A stretch of DNA of 64,000 nucleotides from Pseudomonadota bacterium (GCA_021805565.1 JAJZFA010000036.1:42243-106242), one strand, 5' to 3'; numbered from the stretch's first letter, positions 7,794-16,201 are shown. Program-made: numbers and translations. Notes: generated from the letters alone by a model not told the origin.

Positions 7794-9512
7794 ATGACAC
7801 CTGTGCGGATGGCAGAGGCGACGATCGCCGCCGACCGAACCCACGCCGATCCGGCGATCTGGATCGTCCGGCGCCCCGACGATGCCCTGCGCGCCGACGC
7901 TCGGGCGCTTGAAGCCGAAGGGCCAAGGGGCCGGCCATTATGGGGCGTGCCGTTCGCGGTAAAGGACAATATCGATGTGGCGGGCGTGCCGACCACGGCC
8001 AGTTGTCCAGGCTTTGCCTATACGCCGGACACAAGCGCGGTGGCCGTGCAGCGGCTGCTGGCGGCCGGTGGCCTGTTCGTCGGCAAAACCAACCTCGATC
8101 AGTTCGCCACCGGCCTGGTAGGCACCCGCAGCCCCTATGGTATTCCGCGCAACGTGTTCGATGCGGCCTTGGTGCCGGGCGGATCGTCCTCGGGGTCGGC
8201 CTGTGCGGTGGCGGCCGGGATCGTCCGGTTCGCACTGGGCACCGACACGGCGGGGTCCGGTCGGATACCGGCGGCGTTTGGCAATATCGTCGGGTTGAAG
8301 CCCACCCCAGGCAGTGTGTCCGCGCGGGGCATGGTGCCGGCCTGCCGGTCGATCGATACAATTTCGGTGTTCGCCCGTTCGGTCGATGAGGCACTGGCGG
8401 TGCAGCGCGTCATCGCCGCGTTCGATGCCGGCGATCCTTACGCGCTTGAAGCGCCGTTTCCGCATTTGCGGCGCGGTGCCCTTTTGCCTCGCCCGGAAAT
8501 GGCCAGGGTCGCGATGGCCGACGCCGCCGCCTTATGCGAACCGGACGTTGCAGCGGCCTATCAGGCGGCCGGAGCATTCCTGCACGCCGTTGCGGTTGGG
8601 ATCGGGCCGTTTCTGGAACTCGCCCGGCTGCTGTACGAAGGGCCCTGGGTCGCCGAACGCACCGCCGCCCTGCGATCGGTTTTAGACGTGCGGCCGGACA
8701 TGCTGTATCCGGCCACGCGGACAATCCTGGAACAGGGCCTGACGCGGATGGCTGCCGATGCGTTCGATGCCTTCCATATTCTGCGCCAGACCCGCCGCCA
8801 TGCCGAAGCCCTGTTTGCGCGGCACGATGCCCTTCTGGTGCCCGCTGCGCCGTTCTGCCCGTCGCTGGAGCAGGTTGCACGCGATCCGTTCGGCCCGAAT
8901 ACGCGGCTGGGCACGTTCACCAACTTCGCCAATCTGTGCGGTATGGCCGGGTTCGCCGTTCCCATCGGTTTTGCGCCCAATGGCACGCCCATCGGCGGCG
9001 TTCTGCTTGGCCCCGCCTGGTCGGAAGGCCGTCTGGCCCCCATGGCCGACGCGCTGCACCGGCACTTCGCCAGTACTGTCGGGGCCACGGGGCAGGCCCT
9101 GCCGCCGCAAGCCGGCGCGGACACGCTGGCGCCCGGCGAAACCAGCCTGTTCTGCCTTGGCGCGCATATGGCGGGATTGCCGCTCAATCATCAGGTGGTC
9201 GCGCTGGGCGGCCGCTTCGTGCGGGAAGCCAAAACCATAACCGGGTACCGGCTGTATGCGCTGGGCAACCGTCCCGGACTTCTGGCCTCGCCGGGTGGCG
9301 ATGCGGTCGTCGGCGAGGTCTGGGCACTGCCGACTTCGGCGATCGGCGCACTTCTGGCACAAGTGGCCCCGCCGCTGGGGTTCGGGACGGTGATATTGGA
9401 CGATGGCCCGTGTCTTGGGTTTCTGGCGGAATCCGCCGGTATCGGATCGGCTCGCGACATTACCCATCTGGGCGGCTGGCGCGCCTGGCTGCGCACTCAA
9501 TCCGGGAGCTAA
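7794..9512 (+). CDS. atzF: Allophanate hydrolase, AtzF type
   Basis: Amidase that hydrolyses allophanate (urea-1-carboxylate) to ammonia and CO2. 572 aa in two parts. The N-terminal amidase-signature domain has the Ser-cisSer-Lys triad: Lys57 (GVPFAVKDNID), the GGSSSGS loop near 129-135, and nucleophile Ser155 in DTAGS. The C-terminal AtzF domain (about 445-570; MAGLPLNHQ, EVWALP, GFGTVILDDG) is specific to allophanate hydrolases. There is no biotin-dependent urea carboxylase next to it. The start is uncertain: the frame stays open upstream to 7605, but the sequence before ATG 7794 looks unrelated. Followed after 2 bases by the AtzG-like gene. Confidence 0.88.
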   Translation: MTPVRMAEATIAADRTHADPAIWIVRRPDDALRADARALEAEGPRGRPLWGVPFAVKDNIDVAGVPTTASCPGFAYTPDTSAVAVQRLLAAGGLFVGKTNLDQFATGLVGTRSPYGIPRNVFDAALVPGGSSSGSACAVAAGIVRFALGTDTAGSGRIPAAFGNIVGLKPTPGSVSARGMVPACRSIDTISVFARSVDEALAVQRVIAAFDAGDPYALEAPFPHLRRGALLPRPEMARVAMADAAALCEPDVAAAYQAAGAFLHAVAVGIGPFLELARLLYEGPWVAERTAALRSVLDVRPDMLYPATRTILEQGLTRMAADAFDAFHILRQTRRHAEALFARHDALLVPAAPFCPSLEQVARDPFGPNTRLGTFTNFANLCGMAGFAVPIGFAPNGTPIGGVLLGPAWSEGRLAPMADALHRHFASTVGATGQALPPQAGADTLAPGETSLFCLGAHMAGLPLNHQVVALGGRFVREAKTITGYRLYALGNRPGLLASPGGDAVVGEVWALPTSAIGALLAQVAPPLGFGTVILDDGPCLGFLAESAGIGSARDITHLGGWRAWLRTQSGS

Positions 9513-9514
9513 CG

Positions 9515-9697
9515 ATGGACGAAGCCGCCATGGATGCCCTGATCGACGCCGGAACCGCCCTGGCCGGTATCGAGATAAAGCCGCACTGGCGGCCGGCGGT
9601 GCGGATGCACCTGTCGGTCAATCTGGCTCTGACCGCCACCTTGATGACGATGGACCTGCCTGACGATATCGACCCCGCACCGGTATTCCAGGCATGA
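9515..9697 (+). CDS. atzG: AtzG-like small subunit (DUF4089)
   Basis: A 60-aa all-helical protein of the DUF4089/AtzG type. In the known system AtzG is a GatC-like partner that binds and stabilises the amidase AtzE (1-carboxybiuret hydrolase). The gene sits immediately before atzE, starts 2 bases after atzF, and overlaps atzE by ATGA, exactly the arrangement expected for obligate partners. The central WRPAVRMHLSVNL stretch is the recognisable part. It is hidden in a much longer antisense-like open frame and easily missed. Confidence 0.85.
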   Translation: MDEAAMDALIDAGTALAGIEIKPHWRPAVRMHLSVNLALTATLMTMDLPDDIDPAPVFQA

Positions 9698-11067
9698 CCG
9701 CGACCGAGATCGCCGCGGCCGTGGCATCGGGGCGCATGACCGCGCGCGCGGCGATCGAAGACTGCCTGAGCCGGATCGAACGGCTGAACCCCGTGTTGAA
9801 CGCGTTTACCGCCGTGCTGACGGAACGGGCGCTGGCGAAGGCCGGGGCGCTGGATGCCTCCGGCGCGACGAAGGGGCCGTTGGCCGGCGTGCCGTTCGCG
9901 GTCAAAAATCTGATCGATGTGGCGGGGCTGACAACCCTGGCCGGGTCGAAGATCAACCGCGACAACCCGCCCGCCATGGCCGACGCGCCGTTGATCGTCC
10001 GGCTGGAAGCACAAGGCGCGATCCTGGTCGGTGCGCTGAACATGGGCGAATACGCCTATGACTTCACCGGCGAAAACGCCCATGACGGGCCGTCGCGCAA
10101 CCCGCACGACACCGCGCGCATGACCGGAGGATCGTCCGGCGGCTCCGGCGCCGCGGTCGGCGGCGGATTGGTGACGCTGGCACTGGGATCGGACACCAAT
10201 GGGTCCATCCGCGTGCCCGCATCGTTCTGCGGCGTGTTCGGCCTGAAACCCACCTACGGGCGGCTGACGCGGGCGGGCAGCTTTCCGTTCGTGTCCAGCC
10301 TGGATCACCTGGGACCGCTGGCTCGCACCGTGGCCGATCTGGCGGTGACATACGACGCGATGCAAGGCCCCGATCCGGCCGATCCGGTCTGCGCCGCCCG
10401 CCCGGCCGATCCGGTTTCGGGGGGGCTGGACGAAGGCATCGGCGGGCTGCGGATCGCGTCCGCCGGCGGGTATTTTCGCGCGGGCGCGTCGCCCCAGGCG
10501 CTGGCCGCGCTGGATGCCGCCGCCGCCGCGCTGGGCGTTACGCAAACCGTCACCGTACCCCAGGCACAACAGGCGCGCGGTGCCGCCTATATTATTACCG
10601 CCGCCGAAGGCGCGGCCCTGCACCTGAACCGGTTGCGCACCCGTCCGGACGATTTCGACCCCGACGTGCGCGACCGGCTGATCGCCGGCACTCTCATTCC
10701 GGCCGCCGCCGTCGTGCAAGCGCAGAAATTCCGCCGCTGGTTCCAGAACGCGATGCGGGCGCTGTTCGCGGAATACGATGCCATTTTGGCACCGGCCACC
10801 CCCTGCGTCGCCCCCACGATCGGACAAAAGACGTTCGTGCTGGACGGCAAGGACGTGCCATTGCGCCCGAATATCGGCATTTATACGCAGCCGTTTTCGT
10901 TCATCGGCTTGCCGGTCGTGGCCGTGCCAGTACCGCTCGCGGCCCGCCTGCCCATCGGGGTGCAAATCGTGACCGCGCCCTGGCGCGAGGATCTGGCGCT
11001 GCGGATCGCACGCACGCTGGAAGTCCAGGGTATCGCCCGCGCGCCGTCGCCTAACCACAAGGCCTGA
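9694..11067 (+). CDS. atzE: AtzE-like amidase (1-carboxybiuret hydrolase family)
   Basis: 457-aa amidase-signature enzyme, the catalytic partner of the AtzG-like protein. The triad is visible: Lys71 in GVPFAVKNLID, the GGSSGGSGAAVGGG loop (145-157, cis-Ser), and nucleophile Ser171 in DTNGS. AtzE of the cyanuric acid pathway removes an amide from 1-carboxybiuret. In bacteria without triazine genes the same cassette is thought to act on ureide or purine-derived ureas, and no cyanuric acid hydrolase is seen here. Position between atzG and the AtzH/HpxZ-like gene favours this over GatA; no gatB/C is nearby. Substrate is inferred, not shown. Confidence 0.85.
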   Translation: MTATEIAAAVASGRMTARAAIEDCLSRIERLNPVLNAFTAVLTERALAKAGALDASGATKGPLAGVPFAVKNLIDVAGLTTLAGSKINRDNPPAMADAPLIVRLEAQGAILVGALNMGEYAYDFTGENAHDGPSRNPHDTARMTGGSSGGSGAAVGGGLVTLALGSDTNGSIRVPASFCGVFGLKPTYGRLTRAGSFPFVSSLDHLGPLARTVADLAVTYDAMQGPDPADPVCAARPADPVSGGLDEGIGGLRIASAGGYFRAGASPQALAALDAAAAALGVTQTVTVPQAQQARGAAYIITAAEGAALHLNRLRTRPDDFDPDVRDRLIAGTLIPAAAVVQAQKFRRWFQNAMRALFAEYDAILAPATPCVAPTIGQKTFVLDGKDVPLRPNIGIYTQPFSFIGLPVVAVPVPLAARLPIGVQIVTAPWREDLALRIARTLEVQGIARAPSPNHKA

Positions 11068-11070
11068 TCG

Positions 11071-11454
11071 ATGGACATAAACCTGCCCGATGTGAAGGCC
11101 GAGGTAGAAGCCGCCTTCGCCCGGTATGAGGCGGCGCTGGTCGGCAACGATGTGGAAGCCTTGCAGGCGCTGTTCTGGAACAGCGCGCATACCATCCGGT
11201 ATGGCATCGGCGAAAACCTGTACGGCTACGACGAAATCGGCGCCTTCCGGTCGGCCCGCTCCCCCGTGGGCCTCGAACGAACAACGTCCCGCACGGTCAT
11301 CACCACGTTCGGCCGGGATTTCGCCACCGCCGCCACCTTGTTCCATCGGACAACGGCGCCGGACAAAACAGGACGCCAGATGCAAAGCTGGGCGCGCATG
11401 CCGGATGGCTGGCGCGTCGTGGCCGCGCATGTCAGCGTGATACCGGCGCCATGA
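11071..11454 (+). CDS. AtzH/HpxZ-like protein (SnoaL/NTF2 fold)
   Basis: 127 aa, one NTF2-like domain, matching the DUF3225/HpxZ family (oxalurate or ureide clusters; AtzH in some atz-like clusters). The segments RYEAALVGNDVEALQALFW and the RxGxGENLYGYDEI region are characteristic. HpxZ/AtzH have no firmly established universal reaction; hydrolytic processing of a carboxylated urea intermediate has been proposed for AtzH relatives. It starts 3 bases after atzE and overlaps the next gene by ATGA, so it belongs to the same operon. The function here is an inference from context. Confidence 0.85.
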   Translation: MDINLPDVKAEVEAAFARYEAALVGNDVEALQALFWNSAHTIRYGIGENLYGYDEIGAFRSARSPVGLERTTSRTVITTFGRDFATAATLFHRTTAPDKTGRQMQSWARMPDGWRVVAAHVSVIPAP

Positions 11455-12791
11455 CCGTCTGGTTGCGCGACCCGTTAGCGATCCTGGCCGCTGGGGCGGA
11501 GCGTGGGGTTGTCGTCAGCGATGGCCGGATCGCCGAACTGGTGCCCAAAGGCGCGGAGCCGATGACGCCTTATACCCAGATCTTCGATGCCGGCCGGCAT
11601 GCCGTGCTGCCCGGACTGATCAACACGCACCACCATTTCTATCAGACGCTGACCCGAGCAAGCCCCGCCGCGCTGGGGCGGACGCTGTTTCCCTGGCTAC
11701 GGGCCCTGTATCCCATTTGGGCTCGGCTGACGCCGGACTTCCTGGACTCGGCGGCGACCGTGGCGATGGCGGAACTGCTGCTGTCCGGCTGCACCACGAC
11801 CACCGATCATCACTATGTTTTCCCGGCGGGACTGGAAGCGGCGATCGATACCGAAGTCGCGGCGGCGCGCCGGCTGGGCATCCGGGTCGTGCTGACGCGC
11901 GGTTCGATGAACCTGTCCCAGCGGAATGGCGGGTTGCCGCCCGACAGCGTGGTGCAGGATGAGGACATAATCCTGGCCGACAGCGAACGCCTGATCGCGC
12001 GGTATCACGATGCGGCCGGCGACGCGATGGTGCAGGTGGCGCTGGCGCCCTGCTCGCCGTTCAGCGTGACGGCATCGCTGATGCGCGCGACCGCCGCGCT
12101 GGCCGGACGAACCGGGGTGCGGCTGCATACGCATTTGTCGGAAACCGCGGATGAGGACACGTTTTGTCTGGAAAAATTCGGCTGCCGCCCGCTGGATTAT
12201 CTGGAACAATGCGGCTGGCTGACGGATCGCACGTGGCTGGCTCACGGCGTCCATTTCAATGCGGCCGAATTCGGCCGCATGGCGAAAGCGGGCGTATCCG
12301 TCACGCATTGTCCGTGTAGTAACCAAGCCCTCGCGTCCGGCACCTGTCCGGTGTGCGACATGGAACGGGCCGGAATGCGGATCGGCCTCGGGGTGGACGG
12401 GTCCGCGTCCAACAACGCGTCCAACATGATGCAGGAAGTCCGGTCGGCCTTCCTGCTGCAACGCGGCCGCTATGGCGTCGAAAGGGCCGGCCATCTGGAC
12501 GCGCTGCGCTGGGCGACCGAGGGATCGGCGGCTTGCATCGGCCGGACCGCGGACCTCGGCCGCGTCGCCGTGGGGATGCAGGCCGATCTGGCGTTGTTCA
12601 CTCTGGACGATTTGCGGTTTTCCGGCGCCCAGGATCCAATTGCCGCGCTGGTGATGTGCGGCGCGCACCGGGCGGACAGGGTCATGGTGGCCGGGCGGTG
12701 GGTTGTGGAGGACGGCGCTATTCCGGGGCTGGACATCGCGGCCCTGGTTCGGCGACACACTGCGGCGGCGCACGCAATGCACGCGGGATAG
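11451..12791 (+). CDS. 8-oxoguanine deaminase (amidohydrolase superfamily)
   Basis: 446 aa, subtype III amidohydrolase in the ATZ/TRZ-like group. Metal ligands of the TIM barrel are visible: His60 and His62 in INTHHHFYQ, His in the HTHLSE motif near 224, the HGVHFN His near 264, and the Asp in GLGVDGSASNN near 315. GSASNNASNMMQEVRSA and the FPWLRALYPIW region resemble 8-oxoguanine deaminases, which yield urate and ammonia, more than atrazine or guanine (GuaD-long) deaminases. It sits among purine genes, with overlaps on both sides. Alternatives are another aminohydrolase of the same subgroup; specificity would need assay. Confidence 0.82.
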   Translation: MTVWLRDPLAILAAGAERGVVVSDGRIAELVPKGAEPMTPYTQIFDAGRHAVLPGLINTHHHFYQTLTRASPAALGRTLFPWLRALYPIWARLTPDFLDSAATVAMAELLLSGCTTTTDHHYVFPAGLEAAIDTEVAAARRLGIRVVLTRGSMNLSQRNGGLPPDSVVQDEDIILADSERLIARYHDAAGDAMVQVALAPCSPFSVTASLMRATAALAGRTGVRLHTHLSETADEDTFCLEKFGCRPLDYLEQCGWLTDRTWLAHGVHFNAAEFGRMAKAGVSVTHCPCSNQALASGTCPVCDMERAGMRIGLGVDGSASNNASNMMQEVRSAFLLQRGRYGVERAGHLDALRWATEGSAACIGRTADLGRVAVGMQADLALFTLDDLRFSGAQDPIAALVMCGAHRADRVMVAGRWVVEDGAIPGLDIAALVRRHTAAAHAMHAG

Positions 12792-12804
12792 GGGACGCTT
12801 CGTC

Positions 12805-14253
12805 ATGACCGATTACGATCTGGTGGTTGCCGGCGGCACGGTGGTTACGGCGTCGGATATGTATCGCGCGGATGTCGGCATCGTCGATGGCCGCATCGCC
12901 GCGGTCGGGACCGGTTTGCGCGGACAACGCACCGTGGACGCGCAGGGGCTTCTGGTCATGCCCGGCGGGGTCGATTCCCACTGCCATATCGAACAGTTGC
13001 AGGCGGGCGGCGGCGCGGATGAGGAAACGTTTATCACCGGCAGCACCTCCGCCCTGGCGGGCGGAACCACAACCGTCATTACGTTTTCCACGCAGTTCAA
13101 AGGGCATGGCATCCTAAAACCGCTCGCGGAATACCGGCGCCGCGCGGCCAAGGCGATGGTGGATTACACCTTCCACCAAATCATCACCGATGCGACGGAT
13201 GAGGTGATTTTCAACGAGGTGCCCCAGGTCGTGGCGTCCGGGGTCCGCAGCCTGAAGGTGTTCCTGACCTACGACCCGCTGCATCTGGACGACCGTCAAT
13301 TCATCCGCGTGCTGGCCGCGGCTCGGCGCACCGGCGCGCTGGTGACGGTGCATTGCGAAAACTATGAAGCCATTCGCTGGCGGACCGCGGCCTTGCTGGC
13401 GGACGGCCGGACGGAACCGAAATATCATGCCTGGTCGCGCCCGGCCGTGGTGGAGCGGGAGGCGACGCACCGCGCGATCGCGCTGGCGGAAATGGTGGAT
13501 CAGCCGATCCAGATTTTTCATGTGTCCTGCCCCGAGGTCGCCGATGAGATTGTCCGGGCGCGGGCGCGCGGCCTGAAAGTGTGGGGTGAGACCTGCCCGC
13601 AGTATTTCGTTCTTTCCGCGGATCATATGGATCGGCCCGGGTTCGAGGGCGCGAAATTCATGTGCAGCCCGGCACCGCGCGACGCGGCCGCGAGCGAGGG
13701 ATTATGGAAACTGGTGCGCGATGGCGTGCTGGACGTGGTGTCGTCCGATCACAGCGGCTGGAGCTATGACTCGCCGGTTGGCAAGCGCGCGAACGGAACC
13801 GGCGCGCCCTTTCGCGACATTCCGAACGGGGTGCCGGGATTGGGCTCCCGGTTGCCGATTTTGTTCAGCGAGGGCGTTTCCAAAGGGCGGATCGACGCTT
13901 GCACCTTCGTGCGCCTGACGGCATTCAATCCCTCCCGGCTGTTCGGGCTGTATCCGCGCAAGGGCACCATTGCACCGGGCGCGGACGCCGATCTTGTATT
14001 GTGGGACGCCGCCAAGCGCGTAACGATGACCAACGATCTGATGCAGCATATCATCGACTACACGCCGTACGAAGGAATGGAGGTGACCGGCTGGCCCGTA
14101 ACGACCATCCGGCGCGGAGAGGTGGCGATGAAAGACGGTATCGTGCAGGCCCAACCAGGCAGCGGCCAGTTTTTGGCGCGCGGGCCCTATGACATGATCA
14201 GGCCCACCGGGAACGTACCATTTGGTTTTGATGCCAGCACATTTCTAGTATAG
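12805..14253 (+). CDS. Dihydropyrimidinase / hydantoinase family protein
   Basis: 482-aa cyclic amidohydrolase that opens dihydrouracil, hydantoin or related cyclic ureides. The binuclear metal site is complete: His59 and His61 (GVDSHCHIEQ), the carboxylated Lys151 (SLKVFLTYD), later His residues (TVHCENYE near 187; IFHVSCPE near 240), and the Asp in SSDHSGW near 312. The start is ATG 12805 with AGGGGACG upstream; an upstream in-frame start lies inside the previous gene. It is spaced 13 bp after the deaminase gene and 14 bp before the DUF3830 gene. Allantoinase activity is also possible for this fold, so the substrate is open. Confidence 0.88.
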   Translation: MTDYDLVVAGGTVVTASDMYRADVGIVDGRIAAVGTGLRGQRTVDAQGLLVMPGGVDSHCHIEQLQAGGGADEETFITGSTSALAGGTTTVITFSTQFKGHGILKPLAEYRRRAAKAMVDYTFHQIITDATDEVIFNEVPQVVASGVRSLKVFLTYDPLHLDDRQFIRVLAAARRTGALVTVHCENYEAIRWRTAALLADGRTEPKYHAWSRPAVVEREATHRAIALAEMVDQPIQIFHVSCPEVADEIVRARARGLKVWGETCPQYFVLSADHMDRPGFEGAKFMCSPAPRDAAASEGLWKLVRDGVLDVVSSDHSGWSYDSPVGKRANGTGAPFRDIPNGVPGLGSRLPILFSEGVSKGRIDACTFVRLTAFNPSRLFGLYPRKGTIAPGADADLVLWDAAKRVTMTNDLMQHIIDYTPYEGMEVTGWPVTTIRRGEVAMKDGIVQAQPGSGQFLARGPYDMIRPTGNVPFGFDASTFLV

Positions 14254-14267
14254 GATAAAGACCTTCC

Positions 14268-14681
14268 ATGACCCTGATCGATATCGCCGCCGGTCCTTTC
14301 ACCTTCAAGGCTCGGTTTGAGGAAGTCAACGCGCCGAAAACCTGCGCGAAGTTCAAGTCGCTGTTGCCGTATCGGGAACGTATCATCCACGTCCGCTGGA
14401 GCGGCGAGGGCTGCTGGATTCCGCTGGGCGATCTGGACCTGGGGTTGCCGTTCGAAAATCACACCAGCTATCCGGCGCCTGGACAATTCCTGCTGTATCC
14501 GGGCGGGATTTCCGAGACCGAAATCCTGCTGGCCTATGGCGGTGTTCAGTTCGCCAGCAAAATGGGACAGTTGGCGGGAAACCATTTTCTGACCGTGGTC
14601 GAGGGCGCCGAAGACCTGACGGCACTGGGCAAGATGGTGCTGTGGCACGGTGCGCAGGATATCGTATTTAAGATGCCGTAA
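14268..14681 (+). CDS. DUF3830 family protein (cyclophilin-like fold)
   Basis: 137 aa, compact, beta-rich. It matches the DUF3830 family, predicted to have a cyclophilin-like barrel, which is repeatedly found beside hydantoinase and ureide genes; its biochemical role is not established. Recognisable parts are the N-terminal ITxGPFTFKARFEE-like strand pair, the HVRWSGEGCW segment and the GNHFLTVVEGAEDL helix. The start at 14268 follows the dihydropyrimidinase stop by 14 bp, so it is probably the last gene of that transcript. It lacks a signal peptide and should act in the cytoplasm. Confidence 0.8.
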   Translation: MTLIDIAAGPFTFKARFEEVNAPKTCAKFKSLLPYRERIIHVRWSGEGCWIPLGDLDLGLPFENHTSYPAPGQFLLYPGGISETEILLAYGGVQFASKMGQLAGNHFLTVVEGAEDLTALGKMVLWHGAQDIVFKMP

Positions 14682-14790
14682 CCCCCGCTTGCCGCATCGC
14701 ACGGCGGCGCCAATGCCAACCGGTGACGCGCCGCCAGTCTGAACAGCATGATTTTATGCCATCGCGCGGCTTCGGGCAACGCTTTGCGGG

Positions 14791-14812
14791 CTACAAAATA
14801 GGCATTTTGTAG
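14791..14812. promoter_or_regulatory. Perfect 9+4+9 palindrome, possible operator
   Basis: CTACAAAAT-AGGC-ATTTTGTAG is a perfect inverted repeat about 200 bp upstream of the rutA sigma-54 promoter. The symmetry suits a dimeric regulator, and the distance suits an enhancer-type or repressor site. It does not match the RutR consensus that I know. A short stem-loop role cannot be excluded. Confidence 0.45.
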
Positions 14813-15001
14813 ATATAAATGAGGCAATTTGTTTATTCGAGCGACGGGTAGTTAGCTAATGATCAAAACGTTATCGATTTTTCTGTCATGATATAAATTA
14901 TGCCTAAATTTCTTACAAGTCCGATTAATAAATAATCTGTTTAATGCGATCTTTTTGCCCAATCTTGGCCCACGGCCTTGGCGTCCTTGGACCCGGCCGG
15001 C

Positions 15002-15017
15002 TGGCACATGTGTTGCT
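15002..15017 (+). promoter_or_regulatory. Sigma-54 (RpoN) promoter of rutA
   Basis: TGGCAC-N5-TTGCT matches the RpoN consensus at every informative position and spacing. Transcription would start near 15028, about 22 bp before the rutA ATG. In Escherichia coli the rut operon is also NtrC/sigma-54 controlled, which supports the call. No activator gene lies in the window. Confidence 0.8.
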
Positions 15018-15049
15018 ACAGGTGTCATGCAATCGAGCGAGGTACGGCT

Positions 15050-16132
15050 ATGGATATCGGCGTCTTTATTCCCATCAACAACAATGGGTGGATTATATCG
15101 GCGAACTCCCCGCAATACATGCCAAGCTTCGATCTCAACCGCCGGATTGTTCAGAAGGCGGAAGCCTTCGGTATGGATTTTGCGCTGTCCATGATCAAGC
15201 TGCACGGGTTCGGCGGCGAGACGGAATTCTGGGATCATGGGCTGGAAAGCTTCACGCTGATGGCGGGGCTGGCAGCGGTCACGTCCCGTATCAGGCTGTA
15301 TGCCTCGGTTGCGGTACTGACGATTCCGCCGGCGATCGTCGCCCGCATGACAAGCACCATCTCCGATATATCCAACGGGCGATTCGGCGTGAACATCGTT
15401 TCGGGCTGGCACAAGATCGAATACAGCCAGATGGGCCTGTGGCCCGGCGACGAGTATTTCAGCCGCCGTTACGACTACAGTACCGAATATGTGCGCGTCC
15501 TGCGCGACCTGTGGGAAACCGGAACGTCCAGCATGCAGGGCGAATTCTTCCAGATGGATGACTGCAAGCTCAGTCCGCGCCCGGCCCACCCGGTGAAGGT
15601 GGTGGCGGCGGGGCAGAGCGATCGCGGCATGGAGTTCGCGGCGCAATACTGCGACTTCAATTTCGCGTTCGGAGAGGGCGTGAACACCCCGACCAAAGGC
15701 GCGGCGGTGCCGGCCCGCATGTTGGAACATGCGCGCAAAGCCGGCCGGGATGCCGGGTCTTACATGCTCTACATGGTGATCGCGGACGAAACGGACGCTG
15801 CCGCCATGGCAAAATGGGATTCGTACAACGCCGGAGCCGACATGGGGGCGATCGGTCACTTGCTGGGCAAGGCCGCCGAGGACACAGCACCCTCCGCCAC
15901 GTCCATGGCATCCACGATTCAACGGTCTCCCTCGCCGATCAATTTCAGCATGGGCACGCTGGTCGGGTCGTACGCGAAGGTGGCGGCCATGCTCGATGAG
16001 GTGGCGACCATGCCTGGGGTGAAAGGGATCATGTTGACGTTCGACGACTTCCTGGAAGGGATGGACGCTTACGGCAAGCGCATCCAGCCGCTGATGCGCT
16101 GCCGTGCCGAACGGCTGGATGCGGTCGCATAA
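15050..16132 (+). CDS. rutA: Pyrimidine monooxygenase RutA
   Basis: FMN-dependent luciferase-like monooxygenase that opens the uracil ring between N3 and C4 to ureidoacrylate peracid, using an FMN-peroxide. 360 aa. The N-terminus ([11 protein letters not shown]), the [10 protein letters not shown] and [23 protein letters not shown] blocks, [13 protein letters not shown] and VICAGQSD-like AAGQSDRGM, and the C-terminal [11 protein letters not shown] region all match RutA closely. The start is ATG 15050, just after a sigma-54 promoter; an in-frame start at 14978 would precede the promoter. None of rutB-F follows: the next gene is a glycosyltransferase. Confidence 0.93.
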   Translation: MDIGVFIPINNNGWIISANSPQYMPSFDLNRRIVQKAEAFGMDFALSMIKLHGFGGETEFWDHGLESFTLMAGLAAVTSRIRLYASVAVLTIPPAIVARMTSTISDISNGRFGVNIVSGWHKIEYSQMGLWPGDEYFSRRYDYSTEYVRVLRDLWETGTSSMQGEFFQMDDCKLSPRPAHPVKVVAAGQSDRGMEFAAQYCDFNFAFGEGVNTPTKGAAVPARMLEHARKAGRDAGSYMLYMVIADETDAAAMAKWDSYNAGADMGAIGHLLGKAAEDTAPSATSMASTIQRSPSPINFSMGTLVGSYAKVAAMLDEVATMPGVKGIMLTFDDFLEGMDAYGKRIQPLMRCRAERLDAVA

Positions 16133-16201
16133 CGGGGTATCCAGCGTTTACGGCACGTTAACCTTTCGGCCCTACCATCCAGCGCGGAAGGGTAAGGACC
16201 G

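Larger units (their letters stand above)
14682..15049. other. Regulatory gap of 368 bp upstream of rutA
   Basis: No gene is seen. The stretch is markedly AT-rich compared with both sides and holds two regulatory candidates listed separately: a perfect palindrome at 14791-14812 and a sigma-54 promoter at 15002-15017. Confidence 0.6.

Noticed and set aside
9460..11430. 656-codon minus frame opposite atzE
   Set aside because: Antisense shadow of a GC-rich gene, with His/Arg/Gly-heavy composition and no motif.
11697..12806. 369-codon minus frame opposite the 8-oxoguanine deaminase gene
   Set aside because: Complement of a well-supported enzyme gene; no start signal.
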